Assembly: GCA_021647885.1 (NCBI GenBank)
Contig: JAKITV010000001.1
Span: 1 to 64,000 of the forward strand
Source of the DNA: Flavobacteriaceae bacterium
GTDB taxonomy: Bacteria; Bacteroidota; Bacteroidia; Flavobacteriales; Flavobacteriaceae
Reading direction: 5' to 3'
DNA: 64,000 bases
Shown here: piece after piece, positions 41,796 through 52,185 of the stretch
Layout of the letters: each line of letters starts with the position of its first letter
Position numbering within the stretch: the stretch's first letter is position 1
Notes under the pieces: generated by a model
Seen by the model: only the letters and a program-made list of their open reading frames with translations
Database searches by the model: none
Told to the model about the DNA's origin: nothing
Translations under genes and position numbers: made by a program

Positions 41796-42557
41796 TTTTG
41801 TTTCATCCTCGATTAGTTTAATCAACTCTTTTGTTTGAATAATCATTTGAGAATATTTTTCAATCAAAATGTTGGTATTAAAATCTGAAAGTGAAAGTCC
41901 ATTTCTATAAAGTTTACTTTTTTTAAGAGATTCAAAATCATTCCTTTCAATTTTAATATCTGATTTGTTTTGACCTTTAGATAGTTGCTCTTCAAAATTC
42001 TCAATTGATGACTTAAAGTCTACAGAATTGAAAAAAACTTCATAAAGATAACGTTCGTAGTCTTGCTGCATTTCTGCTTCAACAAAGGCGATACTTTTAT
42101 AACTAGTTTGCATATTCTGAAGCTTGTACTTTATTTCTATGTTAGAAATTAATGACAAATTTCCTGCGTTTAAAAGTTCATCATAAGTATTGTTATTTTG
42201 AATGAAAGGATACCATTCAAGAACATTAAGATTGTGATAGTTGAATTTATTTAAATCTACAAGACTATCCATTTCAAAATATTTTAAAACAAATTCAGTG
42301 GATCTTAATTCGTCAGTTCTTATACTAATAAAATCATCAAGAGCTTTTAAATTTTGAATTTGATCAATTCTAATATTGATTAAATATATTATCTCTTTAT
42401 CCCTTGTTTTTTTCTTTTCATTTAAATTGTTAATCTGTAGTGCAATTAAAATTCCAATAACAACAAGAATGATTTCTCCAAGTGCATATTTAAAATACTT
42501 TCCAGTTTTTCCTTGTGAAAGCAAATTTCGTCTAATTTTTCTAAAGAATTTTATCAT
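41793..42557 (-). CDS. DUF6090 family membrane protein (cassette C cargo)
   Basis: MIKFFRKIRRNLLSQGKTGKYFKYALGEIILVVIGILIALQINNLNE. Confidence 0.9.
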   Translation of the reverse strand: MIKFFRKIRRNLLSQGKTGKYFKYALGEIILVVIGILIALQINNLNEKKKTRDKEIIYLINIRIDQIQNLKALDDFISIRTDELRSTEFVLKYFEMDSLVDLNKFNYHNLNVLEWYPFIQNNNTYDELLNAGNLSLISNIEIKYKLQNMQTSYKSIAFVEAEMQQDYERYLYEVFFNSVDFKSSIENFEEQLSKGQNKSDIKIERNDFESLKKSKLYRNGLSLSDFNTNILIEKYSQMIIQTKELIKLIEDETK

Positions 42558-42574
42558 TGGTTAATGGTTTGTCA

Positions 42575-42662
42575 TAATGAAGCACAATATTAAGCTAATC
42601 AGAGTTTTAATTATTATAAGTGTCTGTTAAACGAATTTCGACTATTTTTTCGACAAAGTCAA
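42575..42662 (-). repeat. cassette C upstream (5') repeat
   Basis: Reverse complement TTGACTTTGTCGAAAAAATAGTCGAAATTCGTTTAACAGACACTTATAATAATTAAAACTCTGATTAGCTTAATATTGTGCTTCATT aligns with A, B and D. Confidence 0.72.
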
Positions 42663-42675
42663 GCTTCTAAATATG

Positions 42676-43908
42676 TTATAATTTCAAATTCCTAATGCGT
42701 TCCAATAGTGTTGGATGCGAATAATGCATAAACACATAAGCAGGATGTGGTGTTAAATTGCTTAAACTATTTTTGGAGAGTTTTTTTAACGATGTAATTA
42801 AAGGTTCGGCTTTATAGGTTTGTTTGGCATAATCATCGGCTTGATATTCAAACTTGCGAGAGAAATGATTCATAATTAAACCTGTAATTTCACTTATTGG
42901 ACTATACAGCATTCCAAAAGCAATTAAACCAATATGAAAACTTGGAATGGCTACACCTAAAGCATTTGAGAGTAATGGGTTTGAAATAAAGATAGATAAG
43001 ATGTATAACGTTAATCCTGTTAGTAAAATTGAAGATATTAAGTTAAAAATAATATGCTTTTTCTTATAGTGTCCAACTTCGTGAGCTAAAACAGCTACGA
43101 TTTCTTCGTCTTCTAAATCGTTAATTAAAGTATCATAAAGCGTAACACGTTTTTCGCTTCCAAATCCAGAAAAATAGGCATTGGCTTTGGTGCTGCGTTT
43201 AGAACCATCAATCACAAATATTTTATCGAGTTTAAAACCAACAGATTTGGCATAGTCTGAAATTTTATTTCGCAATTCGCCTTCTTCCAAAGGTGTTTGT
43301 TTGTTAAATAATGGCACTATTAAACGAGAGTAAAACATATTCATAAAAAGCGTAAATGCAGCAACTGTTACCCAAGCATAGAGCCAAAACAGGTTTCCAG
43401 TAAACTCATAAAACCAAACAATGAGTGCTAAAATTCCGCCACCAATAATTGCCATCATGAGCAATCCTTTAATTTTATCTAAAACAAAAGTCTTTTTTGT
43501 GCTTTTATTAAATCCGAATTTTTCTTCAATCACAAAGGTTTTATAATACGCAAAAGGCGTTGTAATTATGTCGCTTCCTAGCATAATAATTCCAAAGAAA
43601 ATTAAGGCTATTATGATGTTGTTGTCGCTATAGCTTCTTGCGATATTATCTACAAATTCAAAACCGTCAAAAAAGAAAAAGGCTAAAGTTAATACTAAAG
43701 AAAACAGCGATGTATAGTTAGAGAATTTGTAATTTGTCTTTTTATATGCTTGTGATTTTTTATATTCATCTTCATCGTAAACATCTTGCAATTCTGGTGG
43801 TAATGCATCATTAAAATGTTTGGCATTTAATGTGTCTAGAATTTTATCAATGATGAAGTTGATGATTAAAATGGCAATGATTATGTAGAATAAACTTGTT
43901 GCACTCAT
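42676..43908 (-). CDS. M48 family metallopeptidase (Ste24-like)
   Basis: AVLAHEVGHYKKKH zinc motif; multi-TM N-terminus. Confidence 0.94.
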   Translation of the reverse strand: MSATSLFYIIIAILIINFIIDKILDTLNAKHFNDALPPELQDVYDEDEYKKSQAYKKTNYKFSNYTSLFSLVLTLAFFFFDGFEFVDNIARSYSDNNIIIALIFFGIIMLGSDIITTPFAYYKTFVIEEKFGFNKSTKKTFVLDKIKGLLMMAIIGGGILALIVWFYEFTGNLFWLYAWVTVAAFTLFMNMFYSRLIVPLFNKQTPLEEGELRNKISDYAKSVGFKLDKIFVIDGSKRSTKANAYFSGFGSEKRVTLYDTLINDLEDEEIVAVLAHEVGHYKKKHIIFNLISSILLTGLTLYILSIFISNPLLSNALGVAIPSFHIGLIAFGMLYSPISEITGLIMNHFSRKFEYQADDYAKQTYKAEPLITSLKKLSKNSLSNLTPHPAYVFMHYSHPTLLERIRNLKL

Positions 43909-43995
43909 AATTTTGAAATTCCAATATTAAAAATTCCAAATTCCAAACACGTTCATTTGGAATTTAGATTTTGGTTTTTGTTTATTGCGAAATTT

Positions 43996-44793
43996 TCAGA
44001 GAAAATTTCGTTGTCTTTTAGCTTCAAAAATAAGAATTCCTGCAGCAACCGAAACATTCATGGAGTCTATTTCGCCTTGCATTGGTATAATTATATTTTG
44101 AGTTGCGTTTTGCAACCAATCATCACTTAATCCTGTAGCTTCTGTACCAACAACAATTGCTGTTGGTTTTGTGTAATCTTGAGTATAATACTCTACTGAA
44201 GCCTGTAAAGAAGCACAAAAGATATTAATGTTGTTCTCTTTTAAAAATGAAATGATTTCCAGAGTGCTTCCTGTAGCTATTTGATTGGTAAAAATACAGC
44301 CAACACTTGATCGAATAATATTAGGATTGTACAAATCGGTTTTTGGATTAGCAATAATTACAGCATCTACATTAGCAGCATCAGCAGTACGCAAAAGCGC
44401 ACCAATATTTCCTGGTTTTTCGGGAGCTTCGGCAATGAGAATTAAAGGATTTTTTGTTTTGAAAGAAATAGTTGCAATCGATAAATCTTTAGTTTTTGCA
44501 ACCGCAATAATACCTTCGGTGGTTTCACGATAGGCTAGTTTTTGGTAGACTTCTTTGGAAACTTCTATAGTGTTGAGTTGTTTATTTGTTAAGTTGTTGA
44601 TTTGTTCTTCTGAAAATATTTCGGGATAAAATAAAATGGTTTCAATATAGTAATCTCCTTTTAAAGCCAAGGTAATTTCACGTTCACCTTCAATTAAAAA
44701 TAAGCTAGATTTTTTTCGTCCTCTAGATTTTTCTTTAAGCTGTACTAACTGCTTAATTAAGGAATTTTGAATACTACTGATTTGCTTTGCCAT
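43996..44793 (-). CDS. TrmH/SpoU family RNA methyltransferase
   Basis: EKPGNIGALLRTADAANVDAVI, VVGTEATGLSDDWL, IIPMQGEIDSMNVSVAAGILIFEA. Confidence 0.93.
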   Translation of the reverse strand: MAKQISSIQNSLIKQLVQLKEKSRGRKKSSLFLIEGEREITLALKGDYYIETILFYPEIFSEEQINNLTNKQLNTIEVSKEVYQKLAYRETTEGIIAVAKTKDLSIATISFKTKNPLILIAEAPEKPGNIGALLRTADAANVDAVIIANPKTDLYNPNIIRSSVGCIFTNQIATGSTLEIISFLKENNINIFCASLQASVEYYTQDYTKPTAIVVGTEATGLSDDWLQNATQNIIIPMQGEIDSMNVSVAAGILIFEAKRQRNFL

Positions 44794-44837
44794 AGTCGAC
44801 AGCAAAAATATGAATTATATAATGATTCTATCAAACC

Positions 44838-44868
44838 AAAAAAAGCGAGACAATTGTCTCGCTTTTTT
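44838..44868. terminator. bidirectional terminator hairpin
   Basis: AAAAAAGCGAGACAATTGTCTCGCTTTTTT. Confidence 0.85.
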
Positions 44869-44892
44869 GTTTCATCGAAATAACAAAAAATG

Positions 44893-46203
44893 TTATTCTC
44901 CTTTATACTTATTACTATAACGTTTCCAAAGCTCGGTTTGATGACTTTCTAAACTAATTGCTCTACCATCAATAAAAGCATGCGTTAATATATTTGTACG
45001 CATATCTAAAGCGTCACCTTCACTAATAAATAAGGTTGCACTTTTACCAGCTTCCAAAGTTCCGTAATCTGAATCAATACCTAATATTTTTGCAGTATTA
45101 GAGGTAATCAGCTTTAATGCTTCTTCTTTATTCATTCCTTGTCCAACAACTTGTCCAGCTTGAAATGGTAAATTACGAGCATTTGCACGTTCCATACCAC
45201 CACTATTTTGTAAGCCAACAAGAATTCCTTGGTCAACTAAAAGTTTTGCCAACTTATAAGGGAAGTCGTAATCGTCATCATCACTGTTTGGTCTGCTTTG
45301 TGTTCTCATTACTAACACAGAAATATTATTAGCTTTTAAAAGGTCTGCAACCTTATTAGCTTGATAGCCACCTACAATTATCATATTTGTGATGCCATTG
45401 GTTTTAGCAAAATCTACAGCATCAGTAATTCCTTTTTCATCATTAACATGAACAAATAATTTTTGAGAACCATTAAAAAGACCTTGCATGGCATCATAAG
45501 GTAGATTTTTTGTTGCTTTGTTGCCTTTTAGATATGCTTTACTCTCTAAAATAAAAGCATTAATATTTAAAACTTGTTTTGTGTAGTTTTTGTTTGCTTT
45601 AAGTCCAGGATCTTCTCCTAACCACCATCGACCACGAGTGAAACTTCTAGGCCAGTTTAAGTGGATTGCATCATCAACTTTTAGAGTAGCGTCTTCCCAA
45701 TTCCATGCATCAAATTGAACAATAGAAGAGGTTCCTGAAATAGTACCACCTCTTGGAGTAATTTGCCCAATAAGAACACCATTAGGTCGCATACTTTCTA
45801 CAACTTTAGATTCGGCATTATAAGCAATAATACTTCTAATATGAGGATTCATAGTTCCGATTTCCTTAGTATCATTAGTAGCTCTTACAGCTCCAATTTC
45901 TTGTAATCCAAGTGTTGTGTTTGGCGCAATAAAACCTGGATATACATGTTTGCCTTTTGCATCAATAACTTTTCCTTTATAGGCTATTTTTGATGTTAAT
46001 CCATTAGCACAAGCTGTTATTTTTCCGTTTTCTACAATTATGATACTGTTTTCTATTATTTTACCATTGCCAATATGAGCAGTAGCTCCCACAATAGTGA
46101 AAGCTTCTGTTTGCACTGGAGCTGGAGTTTGTTGCGCAAAAGTTAATGTGAGACATAACATTAAAATTGCTGATATATATTTATAATTATTCATAATTAA
46201 CAT
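44893..46203 (-). CDS. amidohydrolase family protein (secreted)
   Basis: GKVIDAKGKHVYPGFIAPNTTLGLQEIGAV; NTAKILGIDSDYGTLEAGKSATLFI. Confidence 0.88.
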   Translation of the reverse strand: MLIMNNYKYISAILMLCLTLTFAQQTPAPVQTEAFTIVGATAHIGNGKIIENSIIIVENGKITACANGLTSKIAYKGKVIDAKGKHVYPGFIAPNTTLGLQEIGAVRATNDTKEIGTMNPHIRSIIAYNAESKVVESMRPNGVLIGQITPRGGTISGTSSIVQFDAWNWEDATLKVDDAIHLNWPRSFTRGRWWLGEDPGLKANKNYTKQVLNINAFILESKAYLKGNKATKNLPYDAMQGLFNGSQKLFVHVNDEKGITDAVDFAKTNGITNMIIVGGYQANKVADLLKANNISVLVMRTQSRPNSDDDDYDFPYKLAKLLVDQGILVGLQNSGGMERANARNLPFQAGQVVGQGMNKEEALKLITSNTAKILGIDSDYGTLEAGKSATLFISEGDALDMRTNILTHAFIDGRAISLESHQTELWKRYSNKYKGE

Positions 46204-46211
46204 TTTTAAGA

Positions 46212-49178
46212 TTAAAGTGAATCACAGTGTAATTCTGGTTTATCTTTCTTTTTAACAGGTTGTGTTTTTAAGCCTTTATTTTTATCTTTTAGCATCATAG
46301 AAATAAGTTCGCTTTTCTCTTTCTTAATGTCTTCACGTGATTGTTTATCATGTTCAATATCAAAATAAGTAACACCTTCTATTATTGTTTTTTCGGCTTT
46401 AGCATAAACCGATAATGGGTTGTCACTCCACAAAACAACATCAGCATCTTTTCCAACTTTAATGCTACCAACTTTATCATCAATATGTAACAATTTTGCA
46501 GGATTAAGGGTTACAAATTTCCATGCATCTTCTTCGCTAACACCTCCATATTTAACCGATTTTGCGGCTTCTTGGTTTAAACGTCTCGACATTTCAGCAC
46601 TATCGCTATTAATTGCAGTAACAACTCCTACGTTATGCATTATTGCAGCATTATATGGTATGGCATCATTTACTTCAAATTTATAAGCCCACCAATCGCT
46701 AAAGGTTGAAGCTCCAACACCATGCGCTTTCATTTTATCGGCAACTTTATAACCATCAAGTATATGTGTAAATGTGTTAACTTTAAAGTTGAATTTATCA
46801 GCAACTTTCATCAACATATTAATTTCACTTTGAACGTAAGAATGACAAGTAATATAACGCTCTTTATTTAAAATTTCTGACAAGACATCCATCTCAATAT
46901 CCTTTCTATAAGGTTTGCCGCTTTTCTTTCTGGCATCATATTCTTTTGCTCTTGTAAAGTAATCGATATATAGTTGTTCAACTCCCATTCGTGTTTGTGG
47001 GAAACGACTAAAGCTTTGCCAGTTAGATTGTTTTACGTTTTCCCCCAAAGCGAATTTTATAAATTTTGGTGAGTTTTTATAGAGTAGATTATCGGCAGAT
47101 TCGCCCCATTTTAATTTAATAATAGCCGAACGTCCACCAATTGGATTGGCCGAACCATGTAAAATTTGCATTGAGGTAACTCCTCCAGCTAAATTTCTGT
47201 AAATACCAATATCTTCAGGATTAATAACATCTTCAATGGTTACTTCGGCAGAAGAGTTATGTCCAGCCTCATTTACTCCAGATGTTGCAATATGTGTATG
47301 CTCATCTATAATTCCAGATGTTAAATGCTTTCCTGTGGCATCGATAACCTTTGCTCCTTTAGAACTTAAGTTGTTTCCTATTGCTGCTATTTTTCCATTC
47401 TTAATTAAGACATCTGTGTTCTCTATAATACCTTCTTTTTCATTAGTCCAAACGGTTGCATTTTTAAATAAAATGGTTTCCTGTTTTGGTAATTCAGAAA
47501 AACCATAAGCACCATTTGGATAGGTTAGAGGCATTGTTTTTACATCTTTATCTGTGTCAGGTTTTTCCCCTTTCTTTTTGTCTTCAGTATCTTCTTTTGG
47601 AGCTTTTTTAGCAAAGAAGGAAGTTTCATTACCATTTGGAAGAATTACCTTTCCGCTTAAATTTTCTGTATTATTCACTTTGGAAGTAAGCCTAAAATAT
47701 TCTTGTTTAGTGGTATCTGTACTTGTGAACGTTAGGTTAATCCAATCATCTTTATATGATAATTTTGAACCTAACTCGTTGTCACCACTTTTTACTTTCG
47801 ATTTCAGTTTGTTTAGTTCTCCTGAAATAGATAAATCATAAGACTTATTCCCAAAATTAAAAGTATAATCACCACGAATATCTTTAACTGTCATAGATTC
47901 TAAAACATTTTTATGTCCTTTCACCCAGTTTTCATAAAGTGTTGTTTTCTTGTCAAAAATTTCTCCAGAGGTAATTAAAAAATTCGCATAAGCACCATTT
48001 TTTAAAGACCCTAAACTATTCGATTTCCCTAAAAGTTGAGATGGAACAGTCGTTAATGCTTCCAATGCTTTAGTTTTATCTAAACCATATTTTAAAGCTT
48101 TTAAAAGATTAGGTTTAAAATCCTTTGGAGATTTTAAAGAATGTGTTGTTAATGCAAAAGAGATTCCGTTATCGGCTAAAGCTTTTGGGTTTGAAGGTTT
48201 TTGATTCCATTCTCTCATATCATCTAGCTCTAAAACACTTGCTAAAAATGTATTTTCAACATCATAAGCTTTTGGGAAATTGATAGGAAGGATATATGCA
48301 GCATTAGTAGCTTTAATTTCGTTGATGCGTTCGTACTCATCGCCACCACCAAGAATAACATATTGTATGCCAAACTGGTCACCAACTTTGTCAACACGAA
48401 CATCATTCAACTTACTACCTGCAGCAATGATCTGAACCAGGTTTTTGTTAGTATTTAAAGCTTCTAAAGATCTATCTTTTGCTTTCGAACCACCTTTAGC
48501 ATACCAATCGGCATCGTAATACATTTGCCTTAATAATGCTAAAGCTCCCATTGTTGAAGTTGGATACGACTGTTTTGACTTTACGCTTTTACTTAATGAT
48601 AAGTATTGTCCAGAACGTCCATCAATAATACGTTCGGAGTCGCCACCTTCATCTGTAAGCGCAACTAATATACCTGTTCCTCTAACAATACCATCTTGCA
48701 TATGTGAGTTTACAACACCAAAACCGGCTTTTCTCAATTCGGAAGCTGATTTTTCGTTAAATTTAAAATCGTCAATGGCATCTTGTTCAGGCATGACATG
48801 GTCATTCCAATAAAACCCTTCGCGACTTGCGTCATATTGTGAAGCTCTACCACTTCTAGCTGGACGCTTTGGTTTTTCAATACCAAAACCTGAATACATG
48901 TCAATAAATGAAGGATAAATACTTTTTCCTGAAATATTTATGATTACAGAATTCTTCGGAATTGTTACTGAAGTTCCTGAAGCAACAACTTTTCCATCCT
49001 TAATAAGTAGTGTGCCTTTTTCAATTATTTGAGTTGGCGTGACATAAATTTTCGCATTTGTAAATGCTGTGTAATTTGTGTTCTTTGATTTTACGCCATC
49101 ATTTTTTGGGAAGTGCTCTTGTGCAATTATCGTAAAACTACACAAAAGCATCATTAAAATAAGATACTTTTTATACAT
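46212..49178 (-). CDS. amidohydrolase family protein (two-domain, secreted)
   Basis: VIDATGKHLTSGIIDEHTHIATSG; LNPAKLLHIDDKVGSIKVGKDADVVLWSDNPLS. Confidence 0.9.
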   Translation of the reverse strand: MYKKYLILMMLLCSFTIIAQEHFPKNDGVKSKNTNYTAFTNAKIYVTPTQIIEKGTLLIKDGKVVASGTSVTIPKNSVIINISGKSIYPSFIDMYSGFGIEKPKRPARSGRASQYDASREGFYWNDHVMPEQDAIDDFKFNEKSASELRKAGFGVVNSHMQDGIVRGTGILVALTDEGGDSERIIDGRSGQYLSLSKSVKSKQSYPTSTMGALALLRQMYYDADWYAKGGSKAKDRSLEALNTNKNLVQIIAAGSKLNDVRVDKVGDQFGIQYVILGGGDEYERINEIKATNAAYILPINFPKAYDVENTFLASVLELDDMREWNQKPSNPKALADNGISFALTTHSLKSPKDFKPNLLKALKYGLDKTKALEALTTVPSQLLGKSNSLGSLKNGAYANFLITSGEIFDKKTTLYENWVKGHKNVLESMTVKDIRGDYTFNFGNKSYDLSISGELNKLKSKVKSGDNELGSKLSYKDDWINLTFTSTDTTKQEYFRLTSKVNNTENLSGKVILPNGNETSFFAKKAPKEDTEDKKKGEKPDTDKDVKTMPLTYPNGAYGFSELPKQETILFKNATVWTNEKEGIIENTDVLIKNGKIAAIGNNLSSKGAKVIDATGKHLTSGIIDEHTHIATSGVNEAGHNSSAEVTIEDVINPEDIGIYRNLAGGVTSMQILHGSANPIGGRSAIIKLKWGESADNLLYKNSPKFIKFALGENVKQSNWQSFSRFPQTRMGVEQLYIDYFTRAKEYDARKKSGKPYRKDIEMDVLSEILNKERYITCHSYVQSEINMLMKVADKFNFKVNTFTHILDGYKVADKMKAHGVGASTFSDWWAYKFEVNDAIPYNAAIMHNVGVVTAINSDSAEMSRRLNQEAAKSVKYGGVSEEDAWKFVTLNPAKLLHIDDKVGSIKVGKDADVVLWSDNPLSVYAKAEKTIIEGVTYFDIEHDKQSREDIKKEKSELISMMLKDKNKGLKTQPVKKKDKPELHCDSL

Positions 49179-49263
49179 GATTGATTAGTAATAAAATTAG
49201 AATTTTAAAAGTACTGATTTTGAACTATAGAAAAACAAATTAAGATTTATTTAACTTTTATTG

Positions 49264-50322
49264 TTATAGGTTGTCATTAAAATAATTCACAAATAAAGCC
49301 ACAGCATAATTATAGCTTTCTATACCTTTTTCTTGGTTGTTTGCTTTTAAGAAGATGTTAAATGTACTTTTAAATATAGGTTCTAAAGGATTTTGATAAG
49401 ACATCCAAAAGTCATAAGATTCCTGATAATTTTTAAGGATGCCTTTATTAACAGTTTCAACTAATTCTTCATAACAACCTTCGTCACGTCGAAACAATTC
49501 ATTTAAACAATGTCGTAAAGCAAAAATATACCCAGAATATTTAAAGTAAATATCTTCATTGTTAATTGCTGCTAAACCACCAATAAAATTGCTTTCATTT
49601 TCAGCAGCATAACCAATTTGGTGTGCTGCTTCGTGCGAAATTGTTGTTGGATATTTATACAACGGAATTAAACCATCTATTTGTGCTTCGTTAGTAAAAG
49701 GATTTAAATAACCACTAAAACCCATATACGTTAGTGGTAAACTGTAAATAGAAAGTTTTATACTGCTAGGAGCGTATTCTAGATGTGGATATATTTTAGC
49801 TAATGCATCATATCCATTTGCTGTTTTGTTTAAAAGTTCTTTTTTACGATATGGCATTACTATTTTTAGTGAATCATTTTCGCTTATACTTCCATGTGCT
49901 TCATTAGATTTATGAATTAATTTTTTGGTGGTAGTTACCAGTTCTTCGGTTGTATATTCATTGTCTATTCCTAATGTTTTATGTAATGGAAGTCTGTAAT
50001 AATTCATTCCCCAAAACAAATAAAAAGCAAAATACACCAAAGATGCTGCTGCAAAAACATCAATTAACCAAGCTTTAGTGTCTTTAGTTATGCGGTTTCT
50101 ATTAATGATGAACCATCTAAGAATATAAATTCCTGCAATAGTATATAATATATCTCCAACCGAAAAAGGCAGCCAGCCAAACACATAACGCATGGCTTTT
50201 GATGTAAATTGATACAAGCCATTGCTGTAATAGGTTTCTATAAAATCAGGATAATTAGAAAGCAACTTTACAATAAGATATTGAGGAATTATACTTAAAG
50301 CGATTATTGTTTTTTTCTTCAT
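49264..50322 (-). CDS. DUF3810 family membrane protein
   Basis: TISHEAAHQIGYAAENESNFIG motif, N-terminal TM helices. Confidence 0.88.
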   Translation of the reverse strand: MKKKTIIALSIIPQYLIVKLLSNYPDFIETYYSNGLYQFTSKAMRYVFGWLPFSVGDILYTIAGIYILRWFIINRNRITKDTKAWLIDVFAAASLVYFAFYLFWGMNYYRLPLHKTLGIDNEYTTEELVTTTKKLIHKSNEAHGSISENDSLKIVMPYRKKELLNKTANGYDALAKIYPHLEYAPSSIKLSIYSLPLTYMGFSGYLNPFTNEAQIDGLIPLYKYPTTISHEAAHQIGYAAENESNFIGGLAAINNEDIYFKYSGYIFALRHCLNELFRRDEGCYEELVETVNKGILKNYQESYDFWMSYQNPLEPIFKSTFNIFLKANNQEKGIESYNYAVALFVNYFNDNL

Positions 50323-50571
50323 TACTGCCTAGTTGGGAATAGTTGATTTTTTATAAAACGTCTTATTTTTGATGATATTTGGATTTCATTTTTATGAAAT
50401 GATGCCTTTGTATCAAGTGATTAAAAATAAATTCAAAGATTGCAAAAAGAAGCGTTCTTTAATTTTAAGTATTTCCAACGAGTCACTTATTTGCATCTTT
50501 CAAAAATACATAATTGTTTTATAAAATTTTGCTTGTAATGGCTACCTTTGTGAAACATTTATAAAAACATT

Positions 50572-52032
50572 ATGAATACTGAAATAAGACAATTACGACC
50601 AAAACAACTTTGGAATAAATTTGCAGACCTAAATGCTGTACCAAGACCTTCAAAAAAGGAAGAGCGTGTTATCGCTTTTATGAAAGATTTTGGAAACAAA
50701 CTTGATTTAGAAACGATTGAAGATGAAGTCGGGAATGTCATCATAAAAAAACCAGCAACTGTTGGTATGGAAGATAGAAAAACTATCGTATTGCAGTCGC
50801 ATCTCGATATGGTACATCAAAAAAATGCAGATACTAATTTTGATTTTGCCACGGAAGGCATCGAAATGTATATTGATGGAGATTGGGTGAGAGCAAAAGG
50901 CACAACGCTTGGAGCAGATAATGGGTTAGGAGTTGCTACCATTATGGCAATTTTAGAAAGTAATACTATTCCGCATCCTGCTATTGAAGCCTTGTTTACT
51001 ATTGATGAAGAAACAGGAATGACAGGAGCTATGGGTTTAAAAGGTGGATTGTTACAAGGCGAAATCCTTTTAAATTTAGACACTGAAGAAGATGACGAAA
51101 TTGGAGTAGGTTGTGCAGGAGGAATAGATGTTACAGCAACGAGAACTTATATTGAAGAAAATGTTTCAGAAAATTGTATTGGATATAAAATTGAAGTGAA
51201 AGGATTAAGTGGAGGACATTCAGGAATGGACATTCATAAAGGATTAGGAAATGCCAATAAGATTATGAACCGTTTGTTGTTTGATGGATTTGAAAACTTC
51301 GGATTGAGAATTTCGGAAATTGATGGAGGAAGTTTGCGAAATGCTATTCCGCGAGAAAGTGTTGCCAATGTTGCTATTGATGCAATTCATGAAACTGCTT
51401 TTGAGAGTGAAATGCAAGAACTTGCTCAGGATATTAAGACCGAATTAAAAACTATGGAGCCAGGTTTAGAAATTTTCTTTTCTAGAGGTGAAACACCAAC
51501 AAAGATTATGGATTTAAGTACGCAAGAAGGTCTAACAAGAGCTTTGTATGCTGCTTACAATGATGTGTATAGAATGAGTGCGGATATTCCTGAACTGGTA
51601 GAAACGTCGAACAATATAGCAAGAGTGATTGTTAAAGATGGAAACATTAAAATAGCGTGTTTAACACGTTCATCGGTTGAATCTTCTAAAATGGATTTGG
51701 CTAATATGTTACGTGCAACTTTTGAACTCATGGGTTGTGATGTGGAGTTTTCTGGAAGTTATCCTGGATGGACACCAAATATGGATTCGGATATTTTAAA
51801 AGTAATGTCTAAACTTTACGAAGATATTAATGGAGAAAAAGCACATGTTGCTGCTTGTCATGCAGGCTTGGAATGTGGCATTTTAGGAACCAATTACCCA
51901 GAAATGGATATGATAAGTTTTGGGCCAACTATTCTGGGAGCGCATTCTCCCGATGAACGTGCAAGTATTTCTTCTGTACAAAAATATTGGAAATTTGTGT
52001 TAGAGATTTTAAAAAATATTCCCCAAAAATAA
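50572..52032 (+). CDS. pepD: aminoacyl-histidine dipeptidase (PepD-type, M20)
   Basis: VLQSHLDMVHQKN, GTTLGADNGLGVA, LGAHSPDERASISSV. Confidence 0.94.
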   Translation: MNTEIRQLRPKQLWNKFADLNAVPRPSKKEERVIAFMKDFGNKLDLETIEDEVGNVIIKKPATVGMEDRKTIVLQSHLDMVHQKNADTNFDFATEGIEMYIDGDWVRAKGTTLGADNGLGVATIMAILESNTIPHPAIEALFTIDEETGMTGAMGLKGGLLQGEILLNLDTEEDDEIGVGCAGGIDVTATRTYIEENVSENCIGYKIEVKGLSGGHSGMDIHKGLGNANKIMNRLLFDGFENFGLRISEIDGGSLRNAIPRESVANVAIDAIHETAFESEMQELAQDIKTELKTMEPGLEIFFSRGETPTKIMDLSTQEGLTRALYAAYNDVYRMSADIPELVETSNNIARVIVKDGNIKIACLTRSSVESSKMDLANMLRATFELMGCDVEFSGSYPGWTPNMDSDILKVMSKLYEDINGEKAHVAACHAGLECGILGTNYPEMDMISFGPTILGAHSPDERASISSVQKYWKFVLEILKNIPQK

Positions 52033-52132
52033 TTTTAAAACTTCATTATTAAGAGTGAAGCGACGTGTTAATATCACTTAAAAGAAAAAGATTGCCACAA
52101 TTTTTCAAGAAAAGTTTCGCAATGACATAAAC

Positions 52133-52163
52133 AAAAAAAGCAGCTCCTCATTGAGCTGCTTTT
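52133..52163. terminator. terminator hairpin
   Basis: AAAAAAAGCAGCTCCTCATTGAGCTGCTTTTT. Confidence 0.85.
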
Positions 52164-52185
52164 TATCTACTGTAGTTGAGAGAAT

